Positions 9,208 through 19,217 are shown, counted from the stretch's first letter. The stretch is 64,000 nt of DNA from Bacteroidota bacterium (GCA_027484685.1 JAIXSO010000024.1:1-64000), one strand, 5' to 3'. Made by a program: numbers and translations. Notes: generated from the sequence alone by a model not told the origin.

Positions 9208-12200
9208 TTAGTTCAATATTACCAATTTTTGAAAAGCCTCATCGGTTTTGCCTTGTGCCTTCACTTTTACCTTATAAATATAAACTCCTTTGCCTATTGC
9301 ATCGCCATAATCATCTTTTCCATCCCACTCTATTCCATCAAAACGGCTGGTAGCGGCCAACACATCTTTTTGAATAGATTTTACCAACTTACCACTAACT
9401 GTAAATATTTGAACCAATACTTGCATATCTTGGCCAGCCTTATTATGGTCAAATTGAAAAATAGTTTTTGTAGTAAATGGATTTGGGTAATTGAGCACAT
9501 TTTGAAGCGCAACTTTACTATCGTTAGCTACCAAAAATTCAATTTCGGCTTCGCCAATATTGTTAAAAATATCGTACGCTTGAAACTTAATTTTATTAAT
9601 ACCTAAGGGTAATGATTTGTAATTATAGTTTACAGTTCCAAACTGATAAGTATTTAATGCAGAACGGTAAAAATCGTTCATAATAATGGTATTGGTATTT
9701 TGATTATTCATTACTGCATTCAAATCTCTACCAACTCCTCTACTGGTAGTATTTATACCATTTTCATCATAAATTTTAGCTATAAATAACGAATTTTCAG
9801 GCACCAAACCTCCGTTTACAAACTTCTCATCGTTCATGTACAATTTAATTTCTGGGCCTTTATTATCTACAAAAACAGAATCGGAAGTACCGCCAATTAA
9901 AGCTTTACCTTCATATCCACTTGCATCTACTGTATCGTTATTGGCATAATAACTAATTTTACCATAACCATATTGGTAATCAATATCTTTTGGAACTATA
10001 AAACTAAACGTAAATAAACCATTGGTTACCGTAGCCGAACCTTTATAAATAATATTATTTTGTAGTTTAAAACTATTGATACTAATTGGCTTTTCATTAT
10101 CTACAATTGGGTATTCCGATTCTTTATCAAACACAGTTGGGTAAACAATGCCATTAAAACCAGTCATTAAATTATTGTTTTCATCTAAAACTTGGCCGGT
10201 AACGGTTACTTTGCTCAAGGCTTTTAAAGTATCGGTAAAAGTAGTTATTGGTTTATTGTTAATAGAAGCAGTTTTTACAGTATATTTTGGCAAAGCCAAT
10301 TGCAGCATTGGATCTCCAAGTAGCGTAAAGTTTCTTGTATTTTCATTTGGAAATAAATTTTTGGTTTGCATTAATATTTGCCCAAAAGTTTTTGGGTTCA
10401 TAATGGCATTTGAGTCCAATCCTATTTGGCTATTAAAAATTCTATTTAATTCATCATTAGCACTAGCGTAAACTAATCTAACTGTGGTAAATAAAGCAAT
10501 TGGCCCTCCGTTGGGATTAACCATAGCCAATTCACCTGCGGCTAATCTATCAGGGTCATCAAATCTACTAAACTCGCAGGTTGCGGTCATTAACAAAGGC
10601 ATATTATCCTTACCGTTCCAAGCATTAATTTCATCTACATTTAAAATTCTACGTGCACTCCAACCTACTTCGCCACCGTGGCCAATATAATTAATAATTA
10701 AACTACCTTTATTTACCGAATTGGTAATGGCAGTATTAACCTGAGGAAATCTTTTTCCACCGGCAGTGGCCAAAGGTTCGTAAGCATTGCTATAAATTTT
10801 ATTGATATTAAACTTTTTAAATGGCTTTATATAAATATTTGCAAAACTTTCAGCAGCTTGGTTAAAATCAATTGCATACTCTGTCCATTCATCATCAGTA
10901 ATAAAAGTAAGTTTATTGCGCCAATCACCATAACTACTTTTGGTTTCGTAATGGATAACTTTATCAACTACAGCTTTGGCTTGGTCAATATTTTCGATTG
11001 GAAAACGCCCAATACCTAAATCCATTAAATCGTTTGTATTGGGATTTTCTAAAAAATTACCTTCATTATCGTCCAAACAAACAAAAAAATCATCGGTACA
11101 ATACGATTGAGGATGAGCACTATAAAACTGCTCATAAGTTGGAATATAATTGGTATTAATAAAACCAGTTTGTGTTTTACTTAAATTGCCTTTGTAATCG
11201 TAACTAGCGCGGCCCATTAAGGTAACGTATTTCAATTTATCGTTGGTAGCAGTATATTTTTTATAAAACATACGCAACATATCTCTAATAGCAGTAATAT
11301 CCTGACTTCCCGAACTAAATTCATTATAAATATCGGTTATATTTAACACATGGATTTTCAATCCATTTTTTTGAGTGTGATAAGCCGCTAACTTGTTGGC
11401 TTCGGTTAAAAAATCAGGATGAGTAATAATAATACCATGAGCAGCAGCCAATCCATGAATATTTTGATTGGCTATTTTTCCAAAACTAATTGGTTTTATA
11501 AAATTAGTTCCATCAAAAGCCACAAACCATCTTAAACTATCAGTGTTTACTGCAAATGAACTTAATCTATTGGTTGCATCAAAATTGGTTTGAATTGCAA
11601 ATACTTGAGTAGGATTTGTAACATCCCAAATGGTTAAAGAACGCGAAGTTGTTAATTTAAATTCGGTAATTTTTCCAGCATCCACACTGTTTTTATCACT
11701 GAATAAAATGGGTTTTCCATTATTACGTAAAAATGCACGGGCATTAATGGTGTAAAAATCTAACCAACCATTAGCTCCTTGTGCTATTGGCCCGTTATAC
11801 GAATAGGAAATATCTAACCTATTTGATCTAGATTTTAGAGAAGCTTGCTTAAAATTTAAGTCTGCAAATACACCATCGTAAGTTAATGTTAACCCCGAAC
11901 AAAGTTGGTTCATTACAAAATTTCCGTTTATAGATACATCAAAACTATTATTTTGCGAAGATCTTCCTGCAATATTTGATTGAAATAAAATGGATGCGCT
12001 TGTATCTAAATCATTAATAATATCGGTAAAAGTTCGTTGTGGTTGACGGTTAAAATCTTCACCATACCAATTTCTACCTGTTTTTACAAAATTAACTATA
12101 TCCTCTTCGTGGTGCACCAATGCATCGTAAGAAGTAGAAGTATTATTGGCACCGCTTGCCGAAGCTACATTTGCAATGCGTTTTCCAGCCGAATTACCAA

Positions 12201-13065
12201 CTGTTATATAGTAATAAGTGGTGTCGGAATATAAATTTGGATTATTGTTATACACTTTATTTGTGCTGTTATATGTCCAAACTTCTTTTTGGCCTTGCCC
12301 ATAAAACAAAATAAAATCATTGGTATTAAACTTACCATCGCTTTCACCTTGAACAAAAATGGCATTTTCTTGCAAATCATCGTATCTAAATTTAGCAATT
12401 TTTTCTGGCAACATACCTGCACCATTTCCATAAATTTTTATATTTCGTGGGTCAATTGCATCCACATTAATACCTAATTCTTTTAAAAATGTATAATCAA
12501 TTCTATGTACAGAATTATTTAAAGTGGCAATTTTATACCAACTGCCTTGTGCTAATACCGAATTATTGGCAAAGTCTTTTTTTCCTAAACTTTTTGGCAA
12601 TTCAAACACATCGTTGGTTTCAATTTCTATATTACATGAAATCAATCTTTTTAATGAATTACCTTGTTTAATATAAGGTACAAAGCTTATAAACAAAAAC
12701 GATTGCCTTTGTTCATAAGCTATTTCAGTATTGATTTCAATAGCATTATTTGATACATTTTTTAATGCACTATTTTCCGTTTTTTCTTCTTCATAAACTT
12801 CATCAAAAATTTTCACATTCAAAATTTGTGTTCCACTTTTTCCAACTTTTTTTTGGTAAAAAGGAAGCAGTCCAAATTGGTTTTTAAAAACCGAATTGGT
12901 GAAAAAAGACTGCATTTCGCCACTTTTTGTCAATTTTGGGGTCTTCCAGTCAATTTTGACAAAATTTTTAATTTTATACGCAAACACATGATTTACAAAC
13001 ACTAAAGCTACTAATAGAATGATTGATTTAATATTTTTTTTGATTTGCATGAATAAAAATTGCAT
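9208..13065 (-). CDS. porU: Type IX secretion system sortase PorU
   Basis: A 1285-residue C25-type (gingipain-like) cysteine protease that removes T9SS C-terminal signals and links cargo to surface lipopolysaccharide. A signal peptide (VALVFVNHVFA) opens the protein. The catalytic His is in NYIGHGGEVGW near residue 795 and the catalytic Cys in TATCEFSRFDDP near residue 830. The C-terminal part has an NYPNPF motif and a FlgD/CTD-like fold ending VYIYKVKVK...KLVILN, as PorU itself carries. A second ATG (M6, position 13050) gives a cleaner signal peptide and may be the real start. It diverges from SprF-like genes and gldJ, fitting a T9SS locus. Confidence 0.95.
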   Translation of the reverse strand: MQFLFMQIKKNIKSIILLVALVFVNHVFAYKIKNFVKIDWKTPKLTKSGEMQSFFTNSVFKNQFGLLPFYQKKVGKSGTQILNVKIFDEVYEEEKTENSALKNVSNNAIEINTEIAYEQRQSFLFISFVPYIKQGNSLKRLISCNIEIETNDVFELPKSLGKKDFANNSVLAQGSWYKIATLNNSVHRIDYTFLKELGINVDAIDPRNIKIYGNGAGMLPEKIAKFRYDDLQENAIFVQGESDGKFNTNDFILFYGQGQKEVWTYNSTNKVYNNNPNLYSDTTYYYITVGNSAGKRIANVASASGANNTSTSYDALVHHEEDIVNFVKTGRNWYGEDFNRQPQRTFTDIINDLDTSASILFQSNIAGRSSQNNSFDVSINGNFVMNQLCSGLTLTYDGVFADLNFKQASLKSRSNRLDISYSYNGPIAQGANGWLDFYTINARAFLRNNGKPILFSDKNSVDAGKITEFKLTTSRSLTIWDVTNPTQVFAIQTNFDATNRLSSFAVNTDSLRWFVAFDGTNFIKPISFGKIANQNIHGLAAAHGIIITHPDFLTEANKLAAYHTQKNGLKIHVLNITDIYNEFSSGSQDITAIRDMLRMFYKKYTATNDKLKYVTLMGRASYDYKGNLSKTQTGFINTNYIPTYEQFYSAHPQSYCTDDFFVCLDDNEGNFLENPNTNDLMDLGIGRFPIENIDQAKAVVDKVIHYETKSSYGDWRNKLTFITDDEWTEYAIDFNQAAESFANIYIKPFKKFNINKIYSNAYEPLATAGGKRFPQVNTAITNSVNKGSLIINYIGHGGEVGWSARRILNVDEINAWNGKDNMPLLMTATCEFSRFDDPDRLAAGELAMVNPNGGPIALFTTVRLVYASANDELNRIFNSQIGLDSNAIMNPKTFGQILMQTKNLFPNENTRNFTLLGDPMLQLALPKYTVKTASINNKPITTFTDTLKALSKVTVTGQVLDENNNLMTGFNGIVYPTVFDKESEYPIVDNEKPISINSFKLQNNIIYKGSATVTNGLFTFSFIVPKDIDYQYGYGKISYYANNDTVDASGYEGKALIGGTSDSVFVDNKGPEIKLYMNDEKFVNGGLVPENSLFIAKIYDENGINTTSRGVGRDLNAVMNNQNTNTIIMNDFYRSALNTYQFGTVNYNYKSLPLGINKIKFQAYDIFNNIGEAEIEFLVANDSKVALQNVLNYPNPFTTKTIFQFDHNKAGQDMQVLVQIFTVSGKLVKSIQKDVLAATSRFDGIEWDGKDDYGDAIGKGVYIYKVKVKAQGKTDEAFQKLVILN

Positions 13066-13120
13066 AAAAAATTTGAAATTAATTATAATTGAAAAATTGT
13101 TGTTCTAGAAAAACAACGAA

Positions 13121-13128
13121 CAAACATA
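13121..13128 (-). promoter_or_regulatory. Candidate -7 element for porU
   Basis: Minus-strand TATGTTTG matches the Bacteroidota -7 consensus TAnnTTTG exactly and would give a leader of about 50 nt. No TTG was found at the expected upstream distance, so this is only a partial match. Confidence 0.3.
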
Positions 13129-13200
13129 CTAAAAAAGTATTTTAAGCTTTATATATTTTATTAAATAACTTTTATTTTACAAAAGACAAACTATAGAACG

Positions 13201-14220
13201 ATGACATTTACAAAAGCTGCACTGTGCAGATTACTTACATACATATTACCGCTGTTAATAAGTGTGCGAGCATATGCTCAGGATCCACAATTTTCGCAGT
13301 TTTATGCAAGTCCGGTTTACACTAATCCTGCGTTTGCAGGATCGAGCACAGTTGGTCGTTTGGTTTTAAATTCACGTAATCAATGGCCTTCGGTTTCTGG
13401 TTCATTCACTACCGTAAATGCTAGTTACGATGAGCATTTTGAAGCAATTAACGGTGGCTTAGGTATACAAGCCCATTACGATGAACAAGGTACAGGTACT
13501 TTACGTACAGTAGGTTTAAATGTGGCTTATGCTTATTTAATTCCAGTAAGCCGAAAATTCAGTATTCGCTTGGCTTTACAAGCAGGTTATATGCAAAAAA
13601 CTGTTGACTTTAGTAAATTTTTGTGGCGTTCTCAATTAGGAATAAATGGATTTACTAGTCCATCTGACGCAGAGCCAGGTTTACCTACCGAAGGAAAAGC
13701 TAATATAACTAATTTTGCAGCAGGTTTCTTAGGCTACAGTAAAAACTTTTATTTTGGATTGTCAACTCACAATATTTTTGAACCAGACCAATCGTTTGCC
13801 ATTACCAATCCAGCAGTTGTAGCTCCAATTTACAGACGTTACACAGGGCATGTTGGTGCCATTTACCCTTTGGTTGAAAGTAAAGTAAAAGGCCGTTCAT
13901 CATACTTATATCCAAATGTAATTTATATGCAACAAGGGTTCGCTGGAAAACCGTTCTGGCAGTTAAATCTTGGTATGTATATTAGTAAAGGTTCGTTGGT
14001 TGGTGGCTTATATGTTCGCCAAACGGCTGCAAACACCGAGTCGATAATTGCTATAGTTGGCTTAAGAACCGAAAAAGTGAAAATTGGCTTTTCGTACGAT
14101 GGAACTGTATCAACTTTAGGTGCCGGTGCCCCAAATTCATACGAGGTTTCGCTCGCGTTTGAATTACGTAAAAAAGTTAGAAGAAGAAATCCAAGGCCAA
14201 TGACTTGTCCTGACTTTTAA
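13201..14220 (+). CDS. PorP/SprF-family T9SS outer-membrane protein (first copy)
   Basis: A 339-residue outer-membrane beta-barrel of the PorP/SprF family, which helps T9SS assembly or delivery of specific adhesins to the surface. A signal peptide ends in VRAYAQ, followed at once by the family hallmark DPQFSQFYASPVYTNPAFAG. The rest alternates short strands typical of a barrel and ends with a basic stretch RKKVRRRNPRPMTCPDF. It begins 135 nt from the divergent porU start and is followed 12 nt later by a second family member. Which of the two serves the T9SS core and which serves a cargo protein cannot be told. Confidence 0.92.
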   Translation: MTFTKAALCRLLTYILPLLISVRAYAQDPQFSQFYASPVYTNPAFAGSSTVGRLVLNSRNQWPSVSGSFTTVNASYDEHFEAINGGLGIQAHYDEQGTGTLRTVGLNVAYAYLIPVSRKFSIRLALQAGYMQKTVDFSKFLWRSQLGINGFTSPSDAEPGLPTEGKANITNFAAGFLGYSKNFYFGLSTHNIFEPDQSFAITNPAVVAPIYRRYTGHVGAIYPLVESKVKGRSSYLYPNVIYMQQGFAGKPFWQLNLGMYISKGSLVGGLYVRQTAANTESIIAIVGLRTEKVKIGFSYDGTVSTLGAGAPNSYEVSLAFELRKKVRRRNPRPMTCPDF

Positions 14221-14232
14221 TATATTTGAAAC

Positions 14233-15234
14233 ATGAAAACTACATTGATAAAACTGCTTTTTAGTACCCTATTAACATTGGTTCTAATAAGTGCTTCAGC
14301 ACAAGATCCGCAGTTAAGTCAGTTCTATGCTTCACCAATTTATACCAATCCCGCGTTTGCAGGTGCTGCAAAAAAAATTAGATTTTCGGCAAATGCCCGA
14401 AATCAATACACCGGTTTAAATAAAACTTATAGAACAGTTGTAGCTTCTTTAGATGCTTATGTGCCCAATATGCAAAGTGGCTTGGGTTTATTAGTTTCGG
14501 CCGATCAAGCTGGAGATGGCTATTTAACTACTACTAATTTTGGCGGAGTGTATGCCTATAACTTACAAATAAATAGAAACTGGAATGCCAATTTTGGTAT
14601 TTTAGCCGAAATTCGTCAACGCTCTTACGATTTTAACAAATTTACTTTTGGAGATCAACTAGATCCTATTGAAGGTAAAGTTCGTGCCACAGCCGAAATT
14701 GCAGGGCAAGAACAACGTACATTCCCAAATTTTTCAACAGGAGCACTAGTATATAGCGAATATTTTTATGCAGGTTTTGCTGTAAATAATTTAACAGAAC
14801 CTAATCAATCATTTATTTTAACCGATAATACTGGACAAGCTTTTATTTTACCAAGAAGATATACCGCGCACATGGGGGCAAACATTAGTTTAACTCGTGC
14901 ACGTTTTGAAGCTAATAGGGTTTACCTTTCGCCTAATATTTTATTTATGAACCAACGCGATTTTTATCAAGTAAATGTAGGAACATATATAAAAAAGCAA
15001 GCTTTAACTGTAGGCTTTTGGTATAGGCAAACTAGCAGAAATGCTGATGCTGTAATTTTATTAGCAGGTTTACGATTTAAAAATTTTCGAATTGGCTATA
15101 GTTATGATTTAACTATTTCGAACGCCAGAACTGCAACAGTTGGTAGTCATGAACTAAGTTTAGGTTTTGATATTAACACTCCACAACGTTCAAGACAAAG
15201 AACAGGAAAACCAATTAGATGTCCCGATTTGTAA
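14233..15234 (+). CDS. PorP/SprF-family T9SS outer-membrane protein (second copy)
   Basis: A 333-residue paralogue of the preceding gene. Its signal peptide ends in ISASAQ and is followed by DPQLSQFYASPIYTNPAFAG. It ends with a similar basic tail and RCPDL, parallel to the TCPDF end of the first copy, so the pair arose by tandem duplication. The 12-nt spacing implies one transcript. The downstream gldJ has its own candidate -7 element. Family members can specialise for individual secreted partners, but the partner is not visible here. Confidence 0.92.
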   Translation: MKTTLIKLLFSTLLTLVLISASAQDPQLSQFYASPIYTNPAFAGAAKKIRFSANARNQYTGLNKTYRTVVASLDAYVPNMQSGLGLLVSADQAGDGYLTTTNFGGVYAYNLQINRNWNANFGILAEIRQRSYDFNKFTFGDQLDPIEGKVRATAEIAGQEQRTFPNFSTGALVYSEYFYAGFAVNNLTEPNQSFILTDNTGQAFILPRRYTAHMGANISLTRARFEANRVYLSPNILFMNQRDFYQVNVGTYIKKQALTVGFWYRQTSRNADAVILLAGLRFKNFRIGYSYDLTISNARTATVGSHELSLGFDINTPQRSRQRTGKPIRCPDL

Positions 15235-15312
15235 TCAATCATATTCATTTTCAGCAAATAAAAACTTTTTGAAAAAAAAAGTAATTTTATACACTTAATT
15301 GTCAATTTTCGT

Positions 15313-15320
15313 TATATTTG
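15313..15320 (+). promoter_or_regulatory. Candidate -7 element for gldJ
   Basis: TATATTTG matches TAnnTTTG exactly and lies 27 nt before the gldJ ATG, giving a short leader as is common in this phylum. A TTG lies only 11 nt upstream of it, closer than the usual spacing, so the -33 element is uncertain. Confidence 0.4.
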
Positions 15321-15347
15321 GAAACTTTAAAGTAATTAACTACGACC

Positions 15348-16790
15348 ATGAAATTAGTAAATCAATTATTGTTTGCATCATTTACAGCAACTATGCTGTT
15401 TTCGGCATGTACACAAAAATCAAGCACTACTGGCTGGAAATATAATGACTCCAAATGGGGAGGATTTGAAAAGCACAAGTTTAAAGAACAAGAAACTGGA
15501 CCAGGTTTAGTGTTTATTGAAGGTGGTACTTTTGTTATGGGTGCATCAGAACAAGATGTGACCTATGATAGAAATAACTTAAAAAGACGTATGACAGTGA
15601 ACAGTTTCTATATGGATGAAACTGAAGTAACTAACTTACAATATTTAGAGTATGTTTATTGGTTAAATAGAGCATATAGTGCTGAAAATCCAATTATTGC
15701 TCAAAAAGCATTGCCTGATACTTTGGTTTGGAGAAATAAACTTTCCTACAACGAACCAATGGTTAATTACTATTTACGTTATCCTGCTTACCGCGATTAC
15801 CCTGTTGTTGGAGTAAATTGGTTACAAGCTGCTGAATTCTGTAAATGGAGAAGTGATCGTGTGAATGAAATGATCATGATTAGAGAAGGTTTAATGAAAA
15901 ACAGTAACCTTAACAAACAAAACGAAGAAACATTCAATACAGAAGCTTATTTGTTAGGTTTAACAACTGTTGATATCAAAAAACAATTAAGAGACTATAC
16001 TCCTGGTGGAAAAAAACGTGATGTTAAAATGGAAGATGGTATTTTATTACCAATTTACCGTTTACCAACAGAAGCTGAATGGGAATACGCAAGTGTGGCT
16101 TACAGAACTGCATCTTACAATGAAAATGTTGATTCAAGAAAAGTTTATCCTTGGGCTGGTTTAACTTTACGTAGAAACGATGCTGAGAAAACTCGTGGAA
16201 GAATGTATGCTAACTATGTAAGAGGGCGTGGTGATTACAAAGGTATTGCTGGTAATTTAAATGATAATTCATCTTATACTTCAGCAGTTAAAGACCAATT
16301 CTATATTCCTAACGATTTTGGTTTATACCATATGGCAGGAAATGTAAGCGAATGGGTTATGGATGTTTATCGTCCTTTATCGTTGGAAGATAACGAAGGC
16401 CTTAACGCATTTAGAGGTAGTGTTTATCAAACTCAAGTTAGAGATGCTGATGGTAATGTAACTGAAAAAGATAGTATGGGTAGAATTATTTACAGAGATG
16501 TAACTGAGGCTGAAAATATTAAAAGACGTAACTATAAAAAGGCTGATAATATTGGCTTCAAAGATGAGTTAAACTACAATGGTGATATCGATCAAAAATA
16601 TGAATACGGTGTAACTTCATTAATTGATAACGCTGCAAGAGTATATAAAGGTGGTAGCTGGAATGATAGAGCTTACTACTTAAGTCCAGGTACACGCAGA
16701 TATTTAGACCAAGAACAAGCAACTGCTACAATTGGTTTCCGTTGCGTAATGGATAGATTAGGCAGCCAAACTAAAAAAGGTAGAAAATAA
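15348..16790 (+). CDS. gldJ: Gliding-motility / T9SS lipoprotein GldJ
   Basis: A 480-residue outer-membrane lipoprotein with a formylglycine-generating-enzyme-like (SUMF1) domain. The lipobox is LFSAC with the modified Cys at about residue 21. GPGLVFIEGGTFVMGASEQDV opens the domain, YMDETEVTNLQYLEYVYWL and YRLPTEAEWEYA follow, and VYKGGSWNDRAYYLSPGTRRYL...GFRCVMD closes it. The TGWKYNDSKWGGFE stretch after the lipobox separates GldJ from GldK. In gliding flavobacteria GldJ is needed for motility and T9SS stability, and gldJ lies beside porU, as here. The enzyme's catalytic function is not expected to be kept. Confidence 0.9.
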   Translation: MKLVNQLLFASFTATMLFSACTQKSSTTGWKYNDSKWGGFEKHKFKEQETGPGLVFIEGGTFVMGASEQDVTYDRNNLKRRMTVNSFYMDETEVTNLQYLEYVYWLNRAYSAENPIIAQKALPDTLVWRNKLSYNEPMVNYYLRYPAYRDYPVVGVNWLQAAEFCKWRSDRVNEMIMIREGLMKNSNLNKQNEETFNTEAYLLGLTTVDIKKQLRDYTPGGKKRDVKMEDGILLPIYRLPTEAEWEYASVAYRTASYNENVDSRKVYPWAGLTLRRNDAEKTRGRMYANYVRGRGDYKGIAGNLNDNSSYTSAVKDQFYIPNDFGLYHMAGNVSEWVMDVYRPLSLEDNEGLNAFRGSVYQTQVRDADGNVTEKDSMGRIIYRDVTEAENIKRRNYKKADNIGFKDELNYNGDIDQKYEYGVTSLIDNAARVYKGGSWNDRAYYLSPGTRRYLDQEQATATIGFRCVMDRLGSQTKKGRK

Positions 16791-16802
16791 TATTACTACA
16801 AA

Positions 16803-16843
16803 TAAAAAAATCCGAATCATGTAAATGGTTCGGATTTTTTTAT
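16803..16843 (+). terminator. Rho-independent terminator after gldJ
   Basis: ATCCGAATCAT pairs with ATGGTTCGGAT across a 4-nt loop, with one wobble pair, and is followed by TTTTTTTAT. The A run on the other side means it could also work for minus transcripts. Confidence 0.85.
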
Positions 16844-16908
16844 TTGTAGTAAACTGAAATTATGCTATTGAAAAATATATTATTAGAAAATATACTTTAA
16901 ATGAATCC

Positions 16909-17484
16909 CTATTTTCTCCACCTTTCGGCTACTTTTAAGTTATAGTCAATAAAATCTGATAGTCCTTTATCAAAAATTACATTACTTTGAGATATTCCAT
17001 TTTCATCTAATACTTCTTTAGTGAAATGCGATTCGAAAATTTTAGGAGAAATAAATGATTGGCTATTGCTAAAACTAACTAATTTTCCAACCACTTGAAT
17101 TAACTGTAAACAAGGCATTTTTCCTCCTTTACCAGTTGAAACACCAACAAATGCAAAAGTTTTTTCATTGAACAAGTCTATAAAATCGCGCACACCTAAT
17201 GCATTGTACATATTCAATAATTCGGGTGTAGAACTCCAATTGTATTCGGGCGAAATAGTAATAACCAAATCGGCATTACGCCATTTAGTTATTAAATTGT
17301 TTTGAAAAGATGAAAGACTTGCGCTGTTAATGGTTCCTTGATTGATTAAAGGTAAATCGTAATAGGTAAAGTCTACAATATCGGCTTCATGTTGGTTACT
17401 TTCAAGGTATAGCCTAATTGCTTTGGCTACTCTTAAAGTGTTGTTATTGGCTCTAGCTGAACCACTTATAATTGCTATATTCAT
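16909..17484 (-). CDS. NAD(P)H-dependent FMN reductase family protein
   Basis: A 191-residue flavodoxin-fold reductase. The N-terminal IISGSARANNNTLRVAK is the FMN phosphate-binding loop, and ITISPEYNWSSTPELLNMYN is the family's second conserved loop (usually PEYN). GVSTGKGGKMPCLQL is the third. It would reduce FMN or quinone-like substrates in the cytoplasm, but the physiological substrate is unknown. It follows meaB on the same strand with a 9-nt gap, so it is likely the last gene of the pyrH-meaB transcript. Confidence 0.85.
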   Translation of the reverse strand: MNIAIISGSARANNNTLRVAKAIRLYLESNQHEADIVDFTYYDLPLINQGTINSASLSSFQNNLITKWRNADLVITISPEYNWSSTPELLNMYNALGVRDFIDLFNEKTFAFVGVSTGKGGKMPCLQLIQVVGKLVSFSNSQSFISPKIFESHFTKEVLDENGISQSNVIFDKGLSDFIDYNLKVAERWRK

Positions 17485-17493
17485 TTAATAAAA

Positions 17494-18396
17494 CTATGTT
17501 GTATATTTTTTAACATAGCGATAGATATTAAAGTTTTGCTGATTGCTAATTTCCTTTAAATCATTAAAAATATTTTCGAATACAATATCTTTAACTCGTT
17601 GATTCTTAATTAACATGATAGCTTTTTCAGCTAAAAGTAAATTCTTTTTATTTGATAAATTATTTGCTGCTTGATGCTTTTCAATAGCATCCTGCAAATT
17701 TTGCAAGCCTTCGTATTTATGTGCTACAGTTTTTACTACAGGACTTTCCCAATTTTCCGAGGCATGACTATGAGTTAAGGCACAAAGATTTTTATAAAAT
17801 GTATCTGCTCCACTCCTATCCGATTTGTTCAACACATAAACATCGGCAATTTCCATTACACCACTTTTAATAGTTTGTATATCATCGCCAGCTTCTGGAA
17901 CTAAAACAAGTACTGTTGTGTCGGCTAAACTTGCTATTTCTACCTCGCTTTGCCCTACTCCTACAGTTTCTATAATAACATAATCAAATTGCGCAGCACG
18001 AATTAAATCGGCTACTTCAAAAATTTTAGGAGCAAGGCCACCCAAACTTCCTCGGCTGGCCATGCTTCTAATAAAAATATTTGGATTTAAAAAGTGTTCG
18101 CTCATACGTAGTCTATCGCCCATTAATGAACCTTTATTAAAAGGAGAACTTGGATCAATAGCAATAATGGCTACCTTTTTATTTTGATCTAATAAATGTT
18201 TTGCAAAAGCATTTATTAAAGTACTTTTACCTGCCCCTGGAGGACCAGTTATACCAATTAAAGGTACTTTTTTATTAAAATCTAAATTTTCTAATAACGA
18301 TTCGTAACCTTGGCTATCGTTTTCTACCAATGAAATGGCACGGGCCAAAGCACGTTTATTTCCATTTTGTAAATCAGATAAAAGCTGCGAATACAT
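17494..18396 (-). CDS. meaB: Methylmalonyl-CoA mutase-associated GTPase MeaB
   Basis: A 300-residue G3E-family GTPase that protects and reloads the adenosylcobalamin cofactor of methylmalonyl-CoA mutase. The Walker A motif is GPPGAGKST (51-59). AIDPSSPFNKGSLMGDRLRM and FIRSMASRGSLGGLAP are MeaB/ArgK signatures. ETVGVGQSEVEI is the Switch/Walker B region and NKSD the guanine-specificity motif. The mutase genes are not in the window. It sits 21 nt downstream of pyrH, in the position where frr is found in many bacteria. The family was once annotated as LAO/AO transport kinase. Confidence 0.93.
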   Translation of the reverse strand: MYSQLLSDLQNGNKRALARAISLVENDSQGYESLLENLDFNKKVPLIGITGPPGAGKSTLINAFAKHLLDQNKKVAIIAIDPSSPFNKGSLMGDRLRMSEHFLNPNIFIRSMASRGSLGGLAPKIFEVADLIRAAQFDYVIIETVGVGQSEVEIASLADTTVLVLVPEAGDDIQTIKSGVMEIADVYVLNKSDRSGADTFYKNLCALTHSHASENWESPVVKTVAHKYEGLQNLQDAIEKHQAANNLSNKKNLLLAEKAIMLIKNQRVKDIVFENIFNDLKEISNQQNFNIYRYVKKYTT

Positions 18397-18417
18397 AATT
18401 TTCTTTTAGAAATAAAT

Positions 18418-19128
18418 TTAGCAAACTAACGTTCCCACTGAATTATCTCCTTCGCATACTTTCAAGAAATTTCCTTCTTTATTCATATCAAAAACTACAA
18501 TTGCTAACTTATTTTCTTGGCAAAGTGTAATAGCAGTCATATCCATTACATTTAAACCACGCTCGTACACTTCTTGATAACTAATTGTTTCAAAGCGAGT
18601 TGCATTTTTATCTTTTTCAGGATCGGCAGTATAAATACCATCAACACGGGTTCCTTTTAAAACCAATTCAGCACCAACTTCTACAGCTCTTAACGATGCT
18701 GCTGAATCGGTAGTGAAATATGGATTACCAGTACCTGCACCAAAAATAACCACACGGCCTTTTTCTAAGTGCCTAATGGCCCTTCTACGAATAAAAGGCT
18801 CACTTATTTGCTCCATTTTAATAGCAGAAAGTAAACGTGTTTTTAAGCCATATTTTTCAAAAGCACCTTGTAAAGCCATGGCATTAATAACTGTAGCCAA
18901 CATACCCATGTAATCGCCTTGCGCTCTATCTACAATTCCGCCCGATACACCTTGAACACCTCTAAAAATATTACCACCACCAATTACAACAGCTACCTCC
19001 ACGCCCATTTCTACTACACGTTTTACTTCGCGAGCATACTGCTCAAGTATTTTAGGATCAATACCATATTGTTGATCGCCCATTAAGGCTTCACCACTTA
19101 ATTTTAGGAGTACGCGTTTGTATTTCAT
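18418..19128 (-). CDS. pyrH: UMP kinase PyrH
   Basis: A 236-residue amino-acid-kinase-fold enzyme that phosphorylates UMP to UDP in pyrimidine synthesis. [15 protein letters not shown] opens the protein, [11 protein letters not shown] and [16 protein letters not shown] follow. [16 protein letters not shown] and [16 protein letters not shown] complete the signature. Length is standard. A TTG...TAATTTTT pair with 17-nt spacing lies upstream of the start and may be its promoter, after the tsf terminator. Gene order downstream is pyrH, meaB, flavin reductase. Confidence 0.96.
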   Translation of the reverse strand: MKYKRVLLKLSGEALMGDQQYGIDPKILEQYAREVKRVVEMGVEVAVVIGGGNIFRGVQGVSGGIVDRAQGDYMGMLATVINAMALQGAFEKYGLKTRLLSAIKMEQISEPFIRRRAIRHLEKGRVVIFGAGTGNPYFTTDSAASLRAVEVGAELVLKGTRVDGIYTADPEKDKNATRFETISYQEVYERGLNVMDMTAITLCQENKLAIVVFDMNKEGNFLKVCEGDNSVGTLVC

Positions 19129-19178
19129 TTTAGTTGTTTTTAAAAATTAACAATTATTTATTGTTGCAATAATAGCAC

Positions 19179-19209
19179 AAAAAAAAAGTCCCTTTTGAGG
19201 GACTTTTAA
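19179..19209 (-). terminator. Rho-independent terminator after tsf
   Basis: On the minus strand AAAAGTCCC and GGGACTTTT pair over a 6-nt loop and run into nine T. It lies immediately after the tsf stop and separates it from pyrH. Confidence 0.9.
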
Positions 19210-19217
19210 AGATTTTA

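Noticed and set aside
10148-10471. 107-aa plus frame in porU
   Set aside because: Shadow of the PorU coding sequence without support.
13201-15234. PorV
   Set aside because: Both proteins show the DPQ(F/L)SQFYASP...NPAFAG start of PorP/SprF, not PorV motifs.
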